Positions 13,376 through 27,895 of a stretch of 64,000 nucleotides of DNA are shown piece by piece. The DNA is from Xylocopa sonorina. Taxonomy: Eukaryota; Arthropoda; Insecta; Hymenoptera; Apidae. Under the pieces are notes generated by a model. That model had not been told where the DNA came from. It did no database searches and saw nothing but the letters and a program-made list of their open reading frames with translations. The translations under genes were made by a program, and so were the position numbers. How positions within the stretch are numbered: position 1 is the stretch's first letter; every line of letters starts with the position of its first letter. The stretch spans positions 992,001 to 1,056,000 of the forward strand of contig NC_135202.1 in the NCBI RefSeq assembly GCF_050948175.1. Direction: 5' to 3'.

Positions 13376-16300
13376 AAATGCGACACTTCCTTGCAAGGAA
13401 ATAGCGTTTGCAAATGTCTACGTATCGTAGGGATAGAGTTCTAGTGCTTCTTAAAACGTGATATCGTATCTCAATTCTATGTTTCATGGTAAGATATAAT
13501 ATGATTTGCGAAGTGCTATGTATTCCTCGTCTACACTTCAAATGAATGTTAATGCGACACTACCTTGCAAGGAAATAGCGTTTGCAAATGTCTACCTATC
13601 GTAGCAATAGTGTTTAATGCTTCTTTAAACGCGATATCGCATCTCATTTCTATGTTTCATGGTAAGATATAATATGATTTGCGAAGTGTTATGTATTCCT
13701 CGTCTACACTTCAAATGAATGTAAATGCGACACTTCCTTGCAAGGAAATAGCGTTTGCAAATGTCTACGTATCGTAGCAATAGAGTTCTAATGTTTCTTA
13801 GAACGCGATATCGCATCTCATTTCTATGTTTCATGGTAAGATATAATATGATTTGCGAAGTGTTATGTATTCCTCGTCTACACTTCAAATGAATGTGAAT
13901 GCGACACTTCCTCGCTAGGAAATAGCGTTTGCAAATGTCTACCTATCATAGCAATAGTGTTCTAATGCTTCTTAAAACGCGATATCGCATCTCATTTCTA
14001 TGTTTCATGACAAGATGTAATATTCATTGCGAAGTGTTATGTATTCCTCGTCTACACTTCAAATGAATGTAAATGCGACACTTCCTTGCTAGGAAATAGC
14101 GTTTGCAGATGTCTACGTATCGTAGCAATAGAGTTCTAATGCTTCTTAAAACGCGATATCGCATCTCATTTCTATGTTTCATGGTAAGATATAATATGAT
14201 TTGCGAAGTGTTATGTAGTCCACGTCTACACTTCAAATGAATGTAAATGCGACACTTCCTTGCTAGGATATAGCGTTTGCAGATGTCTGCGTATCGTAGG
14301 GATGGAGTTCTAATGCTTCTTAAAATGTGATATCGCATCTCATTTCTATGTTTCATGATAAGATGTAATATTCATTGCGAAGTGTTATGTATTCCTCGTG
14401 TACACTTCAAATGAATGTAAATGCGACACTTCCTTGCTAGGAAATGGCGTTTGCAGATGTCTACCTATCGTAGCAATAGAGTCCTAATGCTCCTTAAAAC
14501 GTGATATCGCATCTCACTTCTATGTTGCATGATAAGATGTAATATTCATTGCGATTTGTTATGTATTCCTAGTCTACGCTTCAAATGAATGTAAATGCGA
14601 CACTTCCTTGCTGGGAAATAGCGATTGCAGATGTCTATGTATCGTAGAGATTGAGTTCTAATACTTCTTAAAACGTAATATCGCATCTGACTTCTATGTT
14701 GCATGATAAGATATAATATTCATTGCGAAGTGTTATGTATTCCTCGTCTACACTTCAAATGAATGTAAATGCGACACTTCCTTGCTAGGAAATAGCGTTT
14801 GCAGATGTCTACGTATCGTAGCAATAGAGTTCTAATGCTTCTTAAAACGCGATATCGCATCTCATTTCTATGTTTCATGGTAAGATATAATATGATTTGC
14901 GAAGTGTTATGTAGTCCACGTCTACACATCAAATGAATGTAAATGCGGCACTTCCTTGCTAGGAAATAGCGTTTGCAGATGTCTACGTATCGTAGGGATG
15001 GAGTTCTAATGCTTCTTAAAATGTGATATCGCATCTCATTTCTATGTTTCATGATAAGATGTAATATTCATTGCGAAGTGTTATGTATTCCTCGTGTACA
15101 CTTCAAATGAATGTAAATGCGACACTTCCTTGCTAGGAAATGGCGTTTGCAGATGTCTACCTATCTAGCAATAGATTTCAAATGCTTCTTAAAACGAGAT
15201 ATCGCTTCTCATTTCTATTTTTCATGATAAGGTACAATATTCATTGCGAAGTGTCATGTAAACCTCGCATTCAATTCAAAAGAATGTAAATGCGACACTT
15301 CCTTCCTAAGAAATAGCGTCCGCAGATGACTAGGTATCGTAGCAATAGGGTTCTAATGCTTCTCAAAACGCGATATCGCATCTCATCTCTATGTTTCATT
15401 GTAAGATATAATATGATTTGCGAAGTGTCATGTATTCCTCGTCTACACATCAAATGAATGTAAATGCGGCACTTCCTTGCAAGGAAATAGCGTTTGCAAA
15501 TTTCTACCTATCGTAGCAATAGTGTTCTAATGCTTCTTAAGACGCGATACCGCATCTCATTTCTGTTTCATGGTAAGATATAATATGATTTGCGAAGTGT
15601 TATGTATTCCTCGTCTACACTTCAAATGAATGTAAATGCGACACATCCTTGCAAGGAAATAGCGTCTGCAAATGTCTACCTATCGTAGCAATAGTGTTCT
15701 AATGCTTCTTAAAACGCGATATCGCATCTCATTTCTATGTTTCATGGTAAGATATAATATGATTTGCGAAGTGTTATGTATTCCTCGTCTACACTTCAAA
15801 TGAATGTAAATGCGACACTTCCTTGCTAGGAAATAGCGATTGCAGATGTCTACGTATCGGAGCAATAGTGTTCTAATGCTTCTTAAAACGCGACATCGCA
15901 TCTCATTTCTATGTTTCATGGTAAGATATAATATGATTTGCGAAGTGTTATGTATTCCTCGTCTACACTTCAAATGATTGTAAATGCGACACTTCCTTGC
16001 AAGGAAATTGCGTCCGCAGATGTCTAGGTATCGTAGCAATAGATATCTAATGCTTCTTAAAACGCGATATCGCATCTCATTTCTATGTTTCATGGTAAGA
16101 TATAATATGATTTGCGAAGTGTTATGTATTCCTCGTCTACACTTCAAATGAATGTGAATGCGACACTTCCTCGCTAGGAAATAGCGTTTGCAGATGTCTA
16201 CGTATCGTAGCAATAGATTTCTAATGCTTCTTAAAACGCGAGATCGCATCTCATTTCTATGTTTCATTGTAAGATATAATATGATTTGCGATGTGTTATG

Positions 16301-17219
16301 TATTCCTCTTCTACACTTCAAATGAATGTAAATGCGACACTTCCTTGCAAGGAAATAGAGTTTGCAAATGTCTACCTATCGTAGCAATAGTGTTCTAATG
16401 CTTCTTAAAACGCGATATCGCATCTCATTTCTATGTTTCATGGGAAGATATAATATGATTTGCGAAGTGTCATGTATTCCTCGTCTACACTTCAAATGAA
16501 TGTGAATGCGACACTACCTTGCTAGGAAATAGCGTTTGCAGATGTCTACGTATCGAAGCAATAGAGTTCAAATGCTTCTTAAAACGCGATATCGCATCTC
16601 ATTTCTATGTTTCATGGTAAGATATAATATGGTTTGCGAAGTGTTATGTATTCCTCGTCTACACTTCAAATGATTGTAAATGCGACACTTCCTTGCAAGG
16701 AAATAGCGTTTGCAGATGTTTACGTATCGTAGCAATAGATATCTAATGCTTCTTAAAACGCGATATCGCATCTCCTTTCTATGTTTCATGGTAAGATATA
16801 ATATGATTTGCGAAGTGTTATGTATTCCTCGTCTACACTTCAAATGATTGTAAATGCGACACTTCCTTGCAAGGAAATAGCGTCCGCAGATGTCTAGGTA
16901 TCGTAGCAATAGATACCTAATGCTTCTTAAAACGCGATATCGCATCTCATTTCTATGTTTCATGGTAAGATATAATATGATTTGCGAAGTGTTATGTATT
17001 CCTCGTCTACACTTCAAATGAATGTGAATGCGACACTACCTTGCTAGGAAATAGCGTTTGCAGATGTCTACGTATCGAAGCAATAGAGTTCAAATGCTTC
17101 TTAAAACGCGATATCGCATCTCATTTCTATGTTGCATGATAGGATATAATATTCATTGTAAAGTGTTATGTATATCTCGTATTCTCTTCAGAAGAATGTA
17201 AATGCGACTCTTCCTTGCA
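13376..17219. repeat. 174-bp satellite, less ordered, with 696-bp 4-mer duplication
   Basis: The monomers remain in the 174-bp register but lack the multi-kilobase near-identity of the flanks. A local four-monomer duplication (offset 696 bp) is visible: the block at about 13,980-14,470 recurs at 14,676-15,170, including the rare CCTCGTGTACACTTC variant and TAAAATGTGATATCGC. Small indels occur, for example a two-base loss at about 15,165 (CTATCTAGCAATAG) and another at about 15,563 (TTTCTGTTTCATGG). A divergent monomer near 15,230-15,290 has the ending TCATGTAAACCTCGCATTC, a class that is common again at 52.9-54.6 kb. Confidence 0.9.
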
Positions 17220-18437
17220 AGGAAATAGCGTTTGCAGATGTCTACGTATCGTAGCAATAGAGTTCTTATGCTTCTTAAAACGCGATATCGCATTTCATTT
17301 CTATGTTTCATGGTAAGATATAATATGATTTGCGAAGTGTCATGTATTCCTCGTCTACACGTCAAATGAATGTAAATGCGAGACTTCCTTGCTAGGAAAT
17401 AGCGTCAGCAGATGTCTAGGTATCGTAGCAATAGAGTTCTAATGCTTCTTAAAACGCGATATCGCATCTCATTTCTATGTTTCATGGTAAGATATAATAT
17501 GATTTGCGAAGTGTTATGTATTCCTCGTCTACACTTCAAAAGATTGTAAATGCGACACTTCCTTGCAAGGAAATAGCGTTTGCAGATGTTTACGTATCGT
17601 AGCAATAGATATCTAATGCTTCTTAAAACGCGATATCGCATCTCATTTCTATGTTTCATGGTAAGATATAATATGATTTGCGAAGTGTTATGTATTCCTC
17701 GTCTACACTTCAAATGAATGTAAATGCGACACTTCCTTGCTAGGAAATAGCGATTGCAGATGTCTACGTATCGAAGCAATAGAGTTCAAATGCTTCTTAA
17801 AACGCGATATCGCATCTCATTTCTATGTTTCATGGTAAGATATAATATGATTTGCGAAGTGTTATGTATTCCTCGTCTACGATTCAAATGAATGTAAATG
17901 CGACACTTCCTTGCAAGGAAATAGCGTTTGCAGATGTCTACGTATCGTAGCAATAGAGTTCTAATGCTTCTTAAAACGCGATATCGCATCTCGTTACTAC
18001 GTTGCATGATAAGATATAATATTCATTGTAAAGTGTTATGTGTACCTCGTATTCACTTCAGAAGAATGTGAATGCGACACTTCTTTGCAAGGAAATAGCG
18101 TTTGCAGATGTCTACGTATCGAAGAAATAGAGTTCAAATGCTTCTCAAAACGAAATATTGCATCTCATATCTATGTTTCGTGATAAGATATAATATTCAA
18201 TGCGAAGTGTTATGCATTCCTCGTCTACGATTGAAATGGACGTAAATGCGACACTTCCTTGCTAGGAAATAGAGTTTGCAGATGTCTACGTATCGTAGCA
18301 ATAGAGTTCAAATGCTTCTTAATACGCGATATCGCATCTCATTTCTATGTTTCATGATAAGATATAATATTCATTGTTAAGTGTTACGTATACCTCGTAT
18401 TCTCTTCAGAAGAATGTAACTGCGACTCTTCCTTGCA
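17220..18437. repeat. 1218-bp seven-monomer HOR, copy 1
   Basis: The variant order here recurs at an offset of exactly 1218 bp (7 x 174). Diagnostic variants include TAGCGTCAGCAG (17,402 and 18,620) and CTCGTTACTACGTTGC (17,991 and 19,209). Only a handful of substitutions are visible between the copies, for example AGAAATAG at about 18,123 where the other copy has AGCAATAG. Confidence 0.9.
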
Positions 18438-19697
18438 AGGAAATAGCGTTTGCAGATGTCTACGTATCGTAGCAATAGAGTTCTTATGCTTCTTAAAACG
18501 CGATATCGCATTTCATTTCTATGTTTCATGGTAAGATATAATATGATTTGCGAAGTGTCATGTATTCCTCGTCTACACGTCAAATGAATGTAAATGCGAG
18601 ACTTCCTTGCTAGGAAATAGCGTCAGCAGATGTCTAGGTATCGTAGCAATAGAGTTCTAATGCTTCTTAAAACGCGATATCGCATCTCATTTCTATGTTT
18701 CATGGTAAGATATAATATGATTTGCGAAGTGTTATGTATTCCTCGTCTACACTTCAAATGATTGTAAATGCGACACTTCCTTGCAAGGAAATAGCGTTTG
18801 CAGATGTTTACGTATCGTAGCAATAGATATCTAATGCTTCTTAAAACGCGATATCGCATCTCATTTCTATGTTTCATGGTAAGATATAATATGATTTGCG
18901 AAGTGTTATGCATTCCTCGTCTACACTTCAAATGAATGTAAATGCGACACTTCCTTGCTAGGAAATAGCGATTGCAGATGTCTACGTATCGAAGCAATAG
19001 AGTTCAAATGCTTCTTAAAACGCGATATCGCATCTCATTTCTATGTTTCATGGTAAGATATAATATGATTTGCGAAGTGTTATGTATTCCTCGTCTACGA
19101 TTCAAATGAATGTAAATGCGACACTTCCTTGCAAGGAAATAGCGTTTGCAGATGTCTACGTATCGTAGCGATAGAGTTCTAATGCTTCTTAAAACGCGAT
19201 ATCGCATCTCGTTACTACGTTGCATGATAAGATATAATATTCATTGTAAAGTGTTATGTGTACCTCGTATTCACTTCAGAAGAATGTGAATGCGACACTT
19301 CTTTGCAAGGAAATAGCGTTTGCAGATGTCTACGTATCGAAGCAATAGAGTTCAAATGCTTCTCAAAACGAAATATTGCATCTCATATCTATGTTTCGTG
19401 ATAAGATATAATATTCAATGCGAAGTGTTATGCATTCCTCGTCTACGATTGAAATGGACGTAAATGCGACACTTCCTTGCTAGGAAATAGAGTTTGCAGA
19501 TGTCTACGTATCGTAGCAATAGAGTTCAAATGCTTCTTAATACGCGATATCGCATCTCATTTCTATGTTTCATGATAAGATATAATATTCATTGTTAAGT
19601 GTTACGTATACCTCGTATTCTCTTCAGAAGAATGTAACTGCGACTCTTCCTTGCAAGGAAATAGCGTTTGCAGATGTCTACGTATCGTAGCAATAGA
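18438..19697. repeat. 1218-bp seven-monomer HOR, copy 2
   Basis: This is the second copy of the seven-monomer unit. It ends where the sequence switches from the GAGTTCTTATGC variant to the GATTCCTAATGCC variant near 19,698. Blocks from it recur further on: the 19,004-19,225 block is seen again at 20,570 (offset 1566 bp, nine monomers), 24,050 and 27,356. Confidence 0.9.
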
Positions 19698-21259
19698 TTC
19701 CTAATGCCTTTTAAAACGCGATATCGCATCTCATTTCTATATTTCATGGTAAGATATAATATGATTTGCGAAGTGTTATGTATTCCGCGTCTACACCTCA
19801 AATGAATGTAAATGCGACACTTCCTTGCTAGGAAATAGCGTCTGCAGATGTCTAGGTATCGTAGCAATAGAGTTCTAATGTTTCTTGAAACGCGATATCG
19901 CATCTCAATTCTATGTTTCATGATAGGATATAATATGATTTGCGAAGTGTTATGTATTCCTCGTCTACACTTCAAATGAATGTGAATGCGACACTTCCTC
20001 GCTAGGAAATAGCGTTTGCAGATGTCTACGTATCGTAGCAATAGATATCTAATGCTTCTTAAAACGCGATATCGCATCTCATTTCTATGTTTCATGGTAA
20101 GATATAATATGATTTGCGAAGTGTTATGTATTCCTCGTCCACACTTCAAATGAATGCAAATGCGACACTTCCTCGCAAGGAAATAGCGTTTGCAGATGTC
20201 TACGTATCGAAGCAATAGAGTTCAAATGCTTCTTAAAACGCGATATCGCATCTCCTTTCTATGCTTCATGGTAAGATATAATATGATTTGCGAAGTGTTA
20301 TGTATTCCTCGTCTACACTTCAAATGATTGTAAATGCGACACTTCCTTGCAAGGAAATAGCGTTTGCAGATGTTTACGTATCGTAGCAATAGATATCTAA
20401 TGCTTCTTAAAACGCGATATCGCATCTCATTTCTATGTTTCATGGTAAGATATAATATGATTTGCGAAGTGTTATGTATTCCTCGTCTACACTTCAAATG
20501 AATGTAAATGCGACACTTCCTTGCTAGGAAATAGCGATTGCAGATGTCTACGTATCGAAGCAATAGAGTTCAAATGCTTCTAAAAACGCGATATCGCATC
20601 TCATTTCTATGTTTCATGGTAAGATATAATATGATTTGCGAAGTGTTATGTATTCCTCGTCTACGATTCAAATGAATGTAAATGCGACACTTCCTTGCAA
20701 GGAAATAGCGTTTGCAGATGTCTACGTATCGTAGCAATAGAGTTCTAATGCTTCTTAAAACGCGATATCGCATCTCGTTACTACGTTGCATGATAAGATA
20801 TAATATTCATTGTAAAGTGTTATGTGTACCTCGTATTCACTTCAGAAGAATGTGAATGCGACACTTCTTTGCAAGGAAATAGCGTTTGCAGATGTCTACG
20901 TATCGAAGCAATAGAGTTCAAATGCTTCCTTAAACGAAATATTGCATCTCATATCTATGTTTCGTGATAAGATATAATATTCAATGCGAAGTGTTATGCA
21001 TTCCTCGTCTACGATTGAAATGGACGTAAATGCGACACTTCCTTGCTAGGAAATAGCGTTTGCAGATGTCTACGTATCGTAGCAATAGAGTTCAAATGCT
21101 TCTTAAAACGCGAGATCGCATCTCATTTCTATGTTTCATTGTAAGATATAATATGATTTGCGAAGTGTTATGCATTCCTCGTCTACGATTCAAATGGATG
21201 TAAATGCGACCCTACCTTGCTAGGAAGTAGCGTTTGCAGATGTCTACGTATCGAAGCAA
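19698..21259. repeat. 174-bp satellite linking 7-mer and 19-mer HORs
   Basis: About nine monomers in register, sharing variants with both neighbours, including TCTTGAAACGCGATATCG (about 19,884) and the pair CTCGTTACTACG then TTTCGTGATAAG. The stretch behaves as a mosaic of monomers seen at 22-24 kb and 28 kb. No gene is seen. Confidence 0.9.
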
Positions 21260-24200
21260 TAGAGTTCAAATGCTTCTTAAAACGAGATATCGCATCTCAT
21301 ATCTATGTTACATGATAAGATTTAATATTCATTGCGAAGTGTTATGCATTCCTCGTCTACGATTCAAATGAATGTAAATGCGACACTTCCTTGCTAGGAA
21401 ATAGCGTTTGCAAATGTTTACGTATCGTAGGGATAGAGTTCTAATGCTTCTTAAAACGCGATATCGCATCTCATTTCTATGTTGCATGATAGGATATAAT
21501 ATTCATTGTAAAGTGTTATGTATATCTCGTATTCTCTTCAGAAGAATGTAAATGCGACTCTTCCTTGCAAGGAAATAGCGTTTGCAGATGTCTACGTATC
21601 GTAGCAATAGAGTTCTTATGCTTCTTAAAACGCGATATCGCATTTCATTTCTATGTTTCATGGTAAGATATAATATGATTTGCGAAGTGTCATGTATTCC
21701 TCGTCTACACGTCAAATGAATGTAAATGCGAGACTTCCTTGCTAGGAAATAGCGTCAGCAGATGTCTAGGTATCGTAGCAATAGAGTTCTAATGCTTCTT
21801 AAAACGCGATATCGCATCTCATTTCTATGTTTCATGGTAAGATATAATATGATTTGCGAAGTGTTATGTATTCCTCGTCTACACTTCAAATGATTGTAAA
21901 TGCGACACTTCCTTGCAAGGAAATAGCGTTTGCAGATGTTTACGTATCGTAGCAATAGATATCTAATGCTTCTTAAAACGCGATATCGCATCTCATTTCT
22001 ATGTTTCATGGTAAGATATAATATGATTTGCGAAGTGTTATGTATTCCGCGTCTACACCTCAAATGAATGTAAATGCGACACTTCCTTGCTAGGAAATAG
22101 CGTCTGCAGATGTCTAGGTATCGTAGCAATAGAGTTCTAATGTTTCTTGAAACGCGATATCGCATCTCAATTCTATGTTTCATGATAGGATATAATATGA
22201 TTTGCGAAGTGTTATGTATTCCTCGTCTACACTTCAAATGAATGTGAATGCGACACTTCCTCGCTAGGAAATAGCGTTTGCAGATGTCTACGTATCGTAG
22301 CAATAGATATCTAATGCTTCTTAAAACGCGATATCGCATCTCATTTCTATGTTTCATGGTAAGATATAATATGATTTGCGAAGTGTTATGTATTCCTCGT
22401 CCACACTTCAAATGAATGCAAATGCGACACTTCCTCGCAAGGAAATAGCGTTTGCAGATGTCTACGTATCGAAGCAATAGAGTTCAAATGCTTCTTAAAA
22501 CGCGATATCGCATCTCCTTTCTATGCTTCATGGTAAGATATAATATGATTTGCGAAGTGTTATGTATTCCTCGTCTACACTTCAAATGATTGTAAATGCG
22601 ACACTTCCTTGCAAGGAAATAGCGTCCGCAGATGTCTAGGTATCGTAGCAATAGATATCTAATGCTTCTTAAAACGCGATATCGCATCTCATTACTATGT
22701 TTCATGGTAAGATATAATATGATTTGCGAAGTGTTATGTATTCCTCGTCTACACTTCAAATGAATGTAAATGCGACACTTCCTTGCTAGGAAATAGCGAT
22801 TGCAGATGTCTACGTATCGGAGCAATAGTGTTCTAATGCTTCTTAAAACGCGATATCGCATCTCATTTCTATGTTTCATGGTAAGATATAATATGATTTG
22901 CGAAGTGTTATGTATTCCTCGTCTACACTTCAAATGATTGTAAATGCGACACTTCCTTGCAAGGAAATTGCGTCCGCAGATGTCTAGGTATCGTAGCAAT
23001 AGATATCTAATGCTTCTTAAAACGCGATATCGCATCTCATTTCTATGTTTCATGGTAAGATATAATATGATTTGCGAAGTGTCACGTATTCCTCGTCTAC
23101 GCATCAAATGAATGTAAATGCGACACTTCCTTGCAAGGAAATAGCGTTTGCAAATGTCTACCTATCGTAGCAATAGTGTTCTAATGCTTCTTAAAACGCG
23201 ATATCGCATCTCATTTCTATGTTTCATGGTAAGATATAATATGATTTGCGAAGTGTCATGTATTCCTCGTCTACACTTCAAATGAATGTAAATGCGACAC
23301 TTCCTTGCAAGGAAATAGCGTTTGCAAATGTCTACCTATCGTAGCAATAGTGTTCTAATGCTTCTTAAAACGCGATATCGCATCTCATTTCTATGTTTCA
23401 TGGTAAGATATAATATGATTTGCGAAGTGTTATGTATTCCTCGTCTACACTTCAAATGAATGTGAATGCGACACTACCTTGCTAGGAAATAGCGTTTGCA
23501 GATTTCTACGTATCGAAGCAATAGAGTTCAAATGCTTCTTAAAACGCGATATCGCATCTCATTTCTATGTTGCATGATAGGATATAATATTCATTGTAAA
23601 GTGTTATGTATACCTCGTATTCTCTTCAGGAGAATGTAAATGCGACACTTCCTTGCAAGGAAATAGCGTTTGCAGATGTCTACGTATCTTAGGGATAGAG
23701 TTCTTATGATTCTTAAAATGCGATATCGCATCTCATTTCTAAGTTTCATGGCAAGATATAATATGATTTGCGAAGTGTTATGTATTCCTCGTCTACACTT
23801 CAAATGATTGTAAATGCGACACTTCCTTGCAAGGAAATAGCGTTTGCAGATGTTTACGTATCGTAGCAATAGATGTCTAATGCTTCTTAAAACGCGATAT
23901 CGCATCTCATTTCTATGTTTCATGGTAAGATATAATATGATTTGCGAAGTGTTATGTATTCCTCGTCTACACTTCAAATGAATGTAAATGCGACACTTCC
24001 TTGCTAGGAAATAGCGATTGCAGATGTCTACGTATCGAAGCAATAGAGTTCAAATGCTTCTTAAAACGCGATATCGCATCTCATTTCTATGTTTCATGGT
24101 AAGATATAATATGATTTGCGAAGTGTTATGTATTCCTCGTCTACGATTCAAATGAATGTAAATGCGACACTTCCTTGCAAGGAAATAGCGTTTGCAGATG

Positions 24201-24565
24201 TCTACGTATCGTAGCAATAGAGTTCTAATGCTTCTTAAAACGCGATATCGCATCTCGTTACTACGTTGCATGATAAGATATAATATTCATTGTAAAGTGT
24301 TATGTGTACCTCGTATTCACTTCAGAAGAATGTGAATGCGACACTTCTTTGCAAGGAAATAGCGTTTGCAGATGTCTACGTATCGAAGCAATAGAGTTCA
24401 AATGCTTCTTAAAACGAAATATTGCATCTCATATCTATGTTTCGTGATAAGATATAATATTCAATGCGAAGTGTTATGCATTCCTCGTCTACGATTGAAA
24501 TGGACGTAAATGCAACACTTCCTTGCTAGGAAATAGAGTTTGCAGATGTCTACGTATCGTAGCAA
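21260..24565. repeat. 3306-bp 19-monomer HOR, copy 1
   Basis: This block is exactly 19 x 174 bp and is repeated head-to-tail at 24,566. The two copies are near-identical by eye; the longest minus-strand open frames (240, 207 and 150 codons) give identical translations in both. Rare variants such as TCCTTTCTATGCTTCATGG (22,514 and 25,820) and GCGTCCGCAGATGTCTAGG sit at matching positions. This is a recent large tandem duplication. Confidence 0.94.
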
Positions 24566-27500
24566 TAGAGTTCAAATGCTTCTTAAAACGAGATATCGCA
24601 TCTCATATCTATGTTACATGATAAGATTTAATATTCATTGCGAAGTGTTATGCATTCCTCGTCTACGATTCAAATGAATGTAAATGCGACACTTCCTTGC
24701 TAGGAAATAGCGTTTGCAAATGTTTACGTATCGTAGGGATAGAGTTCTAATGCTTCTTAAAACGCGATATCGCATCTCATTTCTATGTTGCATGATAGGA
24801 TATAATATTCATTGTAAAGTGTTATGTATATCTCGTATTCTCTTCAGAAGAATGTAAATGCGACTCTTCCTTGCAAGGAAATAGCGTTTGCAGATGTCTA
24901 CGTATCGTAGCAATAGAGTTCTTATGCTTCTTAAAACGCGATATCGCATTTCATTTCTATGTTTCATGGTAAGATATAATATGATTTGCGAAGTGTCATG
25001 TATTCCTCGTCTACACGTCAAATGAATGTAAATGCGAGACTTCCTTGCTAGGAAATAGCGTCAGCAGATGTCTAGGTATCGTAGCAATAGAGTTCTAATG
25101 CTTCTTAAAACGCGATATCGCATCTCATTTCTATGTTTCATGGTAAGATATAATATGATTTGCGAAGTGTTATGTATTCCTCGTCTACACTTCAAATGAT
25201 TGTAAATGCGACACTTCCTTGCAAGGAAATAGCGTTTGCAGATGTTTACGTATCGTAGCAATAGATATCTAATGCTTCTTAAAACGCGATATCGCATCTC
25301 ATTTCTATGTTTCATGGTAAGATATAATATGATTTGCGAAGTGTTATGTATTCCGCGTCTACACCTCAAATGAATGTAAATGCGACACTTCCTTGCTAGG
25401 AAATAGCGTCTGCAGATGTCTAGGTATCGTAGCAATAGAGTTCTAATGTTTCTTGAAACGCGATATCGCATCTCAATTCTATGTTTCATGATAGGATATA
25501 ATATGATTTGCGAAGTGTTATGTATTCCTCGTCTACACTTCAAATGAATGTGAATGCGACACTTCCTCGCTAGGAAATAGCGTTTGCAGATGTCTACGTA
25601 TCGTAGCAATAGATATCTAATGCTTCTTAAAACGCGATATCGCATCTCATTTCTATGTTTCATGGTAAGATATAATATGATTTGCGAAGTGTTATGTATT
25701 CCTCGTCCACACTTCAAATGAATGCAAATGCGACACTTCCTCGCAAGGAAATAGCGTTTGCAGATGTCTACGTATCGAAGCAATAGAGTTCAAATGCTTC
25801 TTAAAACGCGATATCGCATCTCCTTTCTATGCTTCATGGTAAGATATAATATGATTTGCGAAGTGTTATGTATTCCTCGTCTACACTTCAAATGATTGTA
25901 AATGCGACACTTCCTTGCAAGGAAATAGCGTCCGCAGATGTCTAGGTATCGTAGCAATAGATATCTAATGCTTCTTAAAACGCGATATCGCATCTCATTA
26001 CTATGTTTCATGGTAAGATATAATATGATTTGCGAAGTGTTATGTATTCCTCGTCTACACTTCAAATGAATGTAAATGCGACACTTCCTTGCTAGGAAAT
26101 AGCGATTGCAGATGTCTACGTATCGGAGCAATAGTGTTCTAATGCTTCTTAAAACGCGATATCGCATCTCATTTCTATGTTTCATGGTAAGATATAATAT
26201 GATTTGCGAAGTGTTATGTATTCCTCGTCTACACTTCAAATGATTGTAAATGCGACACTTCCTTGCAAGGAAATTGCGTCCGCAGATGTCTAGGTATCGT
26301 AGCAATAGATATCTAATGCTTCTTAAAACGCGATATCGCATCTCATTTCTATGTTTCATGGTAAGATATAATATGATTTGCGAAGTGTCACGTATTCCTC
26401 GTCTACGCATCAAATGAATGTAAATGCGACACTTCCTTGCAAGGAAATAGCGTTTGCAAATGTCTACCTATCGTAGCAATAGTGTTCTAATGCTTCTTAA
26501 AACGCGATATCGCATCTCATTTCTATGTTTCATGGTAAGATATAATATGATTTGCGAAGTGTCATGTATTCCTCGTCTACACTTCAAATGAATGTAAATG
26601 CGACACTTCCTTGCAAGGAAATAGCGTTTGCAAATGTCTACCTATCGTAGCAATAGTGTTCTAATGCTTCTTAAAACGCGATATCGCATCTCATTTCTAT
26701 GTTTCATGGTAAGATATAATATGATTTGCGAAGTGTTATGTATTCCTCGTCTACACTTCAAATGAATGTGAATGCGACACTACCTTGCTAGGAAATAGCG
26801 TTTGCAGATTTCTACGTATCGAAGCAATAGAGTTCAAATGCTTCTTAAAACGCGATATCGCATCTCATTTCTATGTTGCATGATAGGATATAATATTCAT
26901 TGTAAAGTGTTATGTATACCTCGTATTCTCTTCAGGAGAATGTAAATGCGACACTTCCTTGCAAGGAAATAGCGTTTGCAGATGTCTACGTATCTTAGGG
27001 ATAGAGTTCTTATGATTCTTAAAATGCGATATCGCATCTCATTTCTAAGTTTCATGGCAAGATATAATATGATTTGCGAAGTGTTATGTATTCCTCGTCT
27101 ACACTTCAAATGATTGTAAATGCGACACTTCCTTGCAAGGAAATAGCGTTTGCAGATGTTTACGTATCGTAGCAATAGATGTCTAATGCTTCTTAAAACG
27201 CGATATCGCATCTCATTTCTATGTTTCATGGTAAGATATAATATGATTTGCGAAGTGTTATGTATTCCTCGTCTACACTTCAAATGAATGTAAATGCGAC
27301 ACTTCCTTGCTAGGAAATAGCGATTGCAGATGTCTACGTATCGAAGCAATAGAGTTCAAATGCTTCTTAAAACGCGATATCGCATCTCATTTCTATGTTT
27401 CATGGTAAGATATAATATGATTTGCGAAGTGTTATGTATTCCTCGTCTACGATTCAAATGAATGTAAATGCGACACTTCCTTGCAAGGAAATAGCGTTTG

Positions 27501-27895
27501 CAGATGTCTACGTATCGTAGCAATAGAGTTCTAATGCTTCTTAAAACGCGATATCGCATCTCGTTACTACGTTGCATGATAAGATATAATATTCATTGTA
27601 AAGTGTTATGTGTACCTCGTATTCACTTCAGAAGAATGTGAATGCGACACTTCTTTGCAAGGAAATAGCGTTTGCAGATGTCTACGTATCGAAGCAATAG
27701 AGTTCAAATGCTTCTTAAAACGAAATATTGCATCTCATATCTATGTTTCGTGATAAGATATAATATTCAATGCGAAGTGTTATGCATTCCTCGTCTACGA
27801 TTGAAATGGACGTAAATGCAACACTTCCTTGCTAGGAAATAGAGTTTGCAGATGTCTACGTATCGTAGCAATAGAGTTCAAATGCTTCTTAAAAC
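24566..27895. repeat. 3306-bp 19-monomer HOR, copy 2
   Basis: This is the second copy of the 19-mer unit, diverging from the first only near 27,895 (AAAACGCGAT here, AAAACGAGAT at the start of copy 2). Its tail overlaps the start of the next duplication (period 2958 bp, beginning near 27,460), so duplications of different length have overwritten one another. Confidence 0.94.

Noticed and set aside
21755..22477. Minus-strand open frame of 240 codons made of 58-residue repeats, and the many similar frames throughout
   Set aside because: It is the satellite monomer read in its stop-free phase. It has no start context or defined end, other monomers carry stops or frame-breaking indels, and no known domain is visible.
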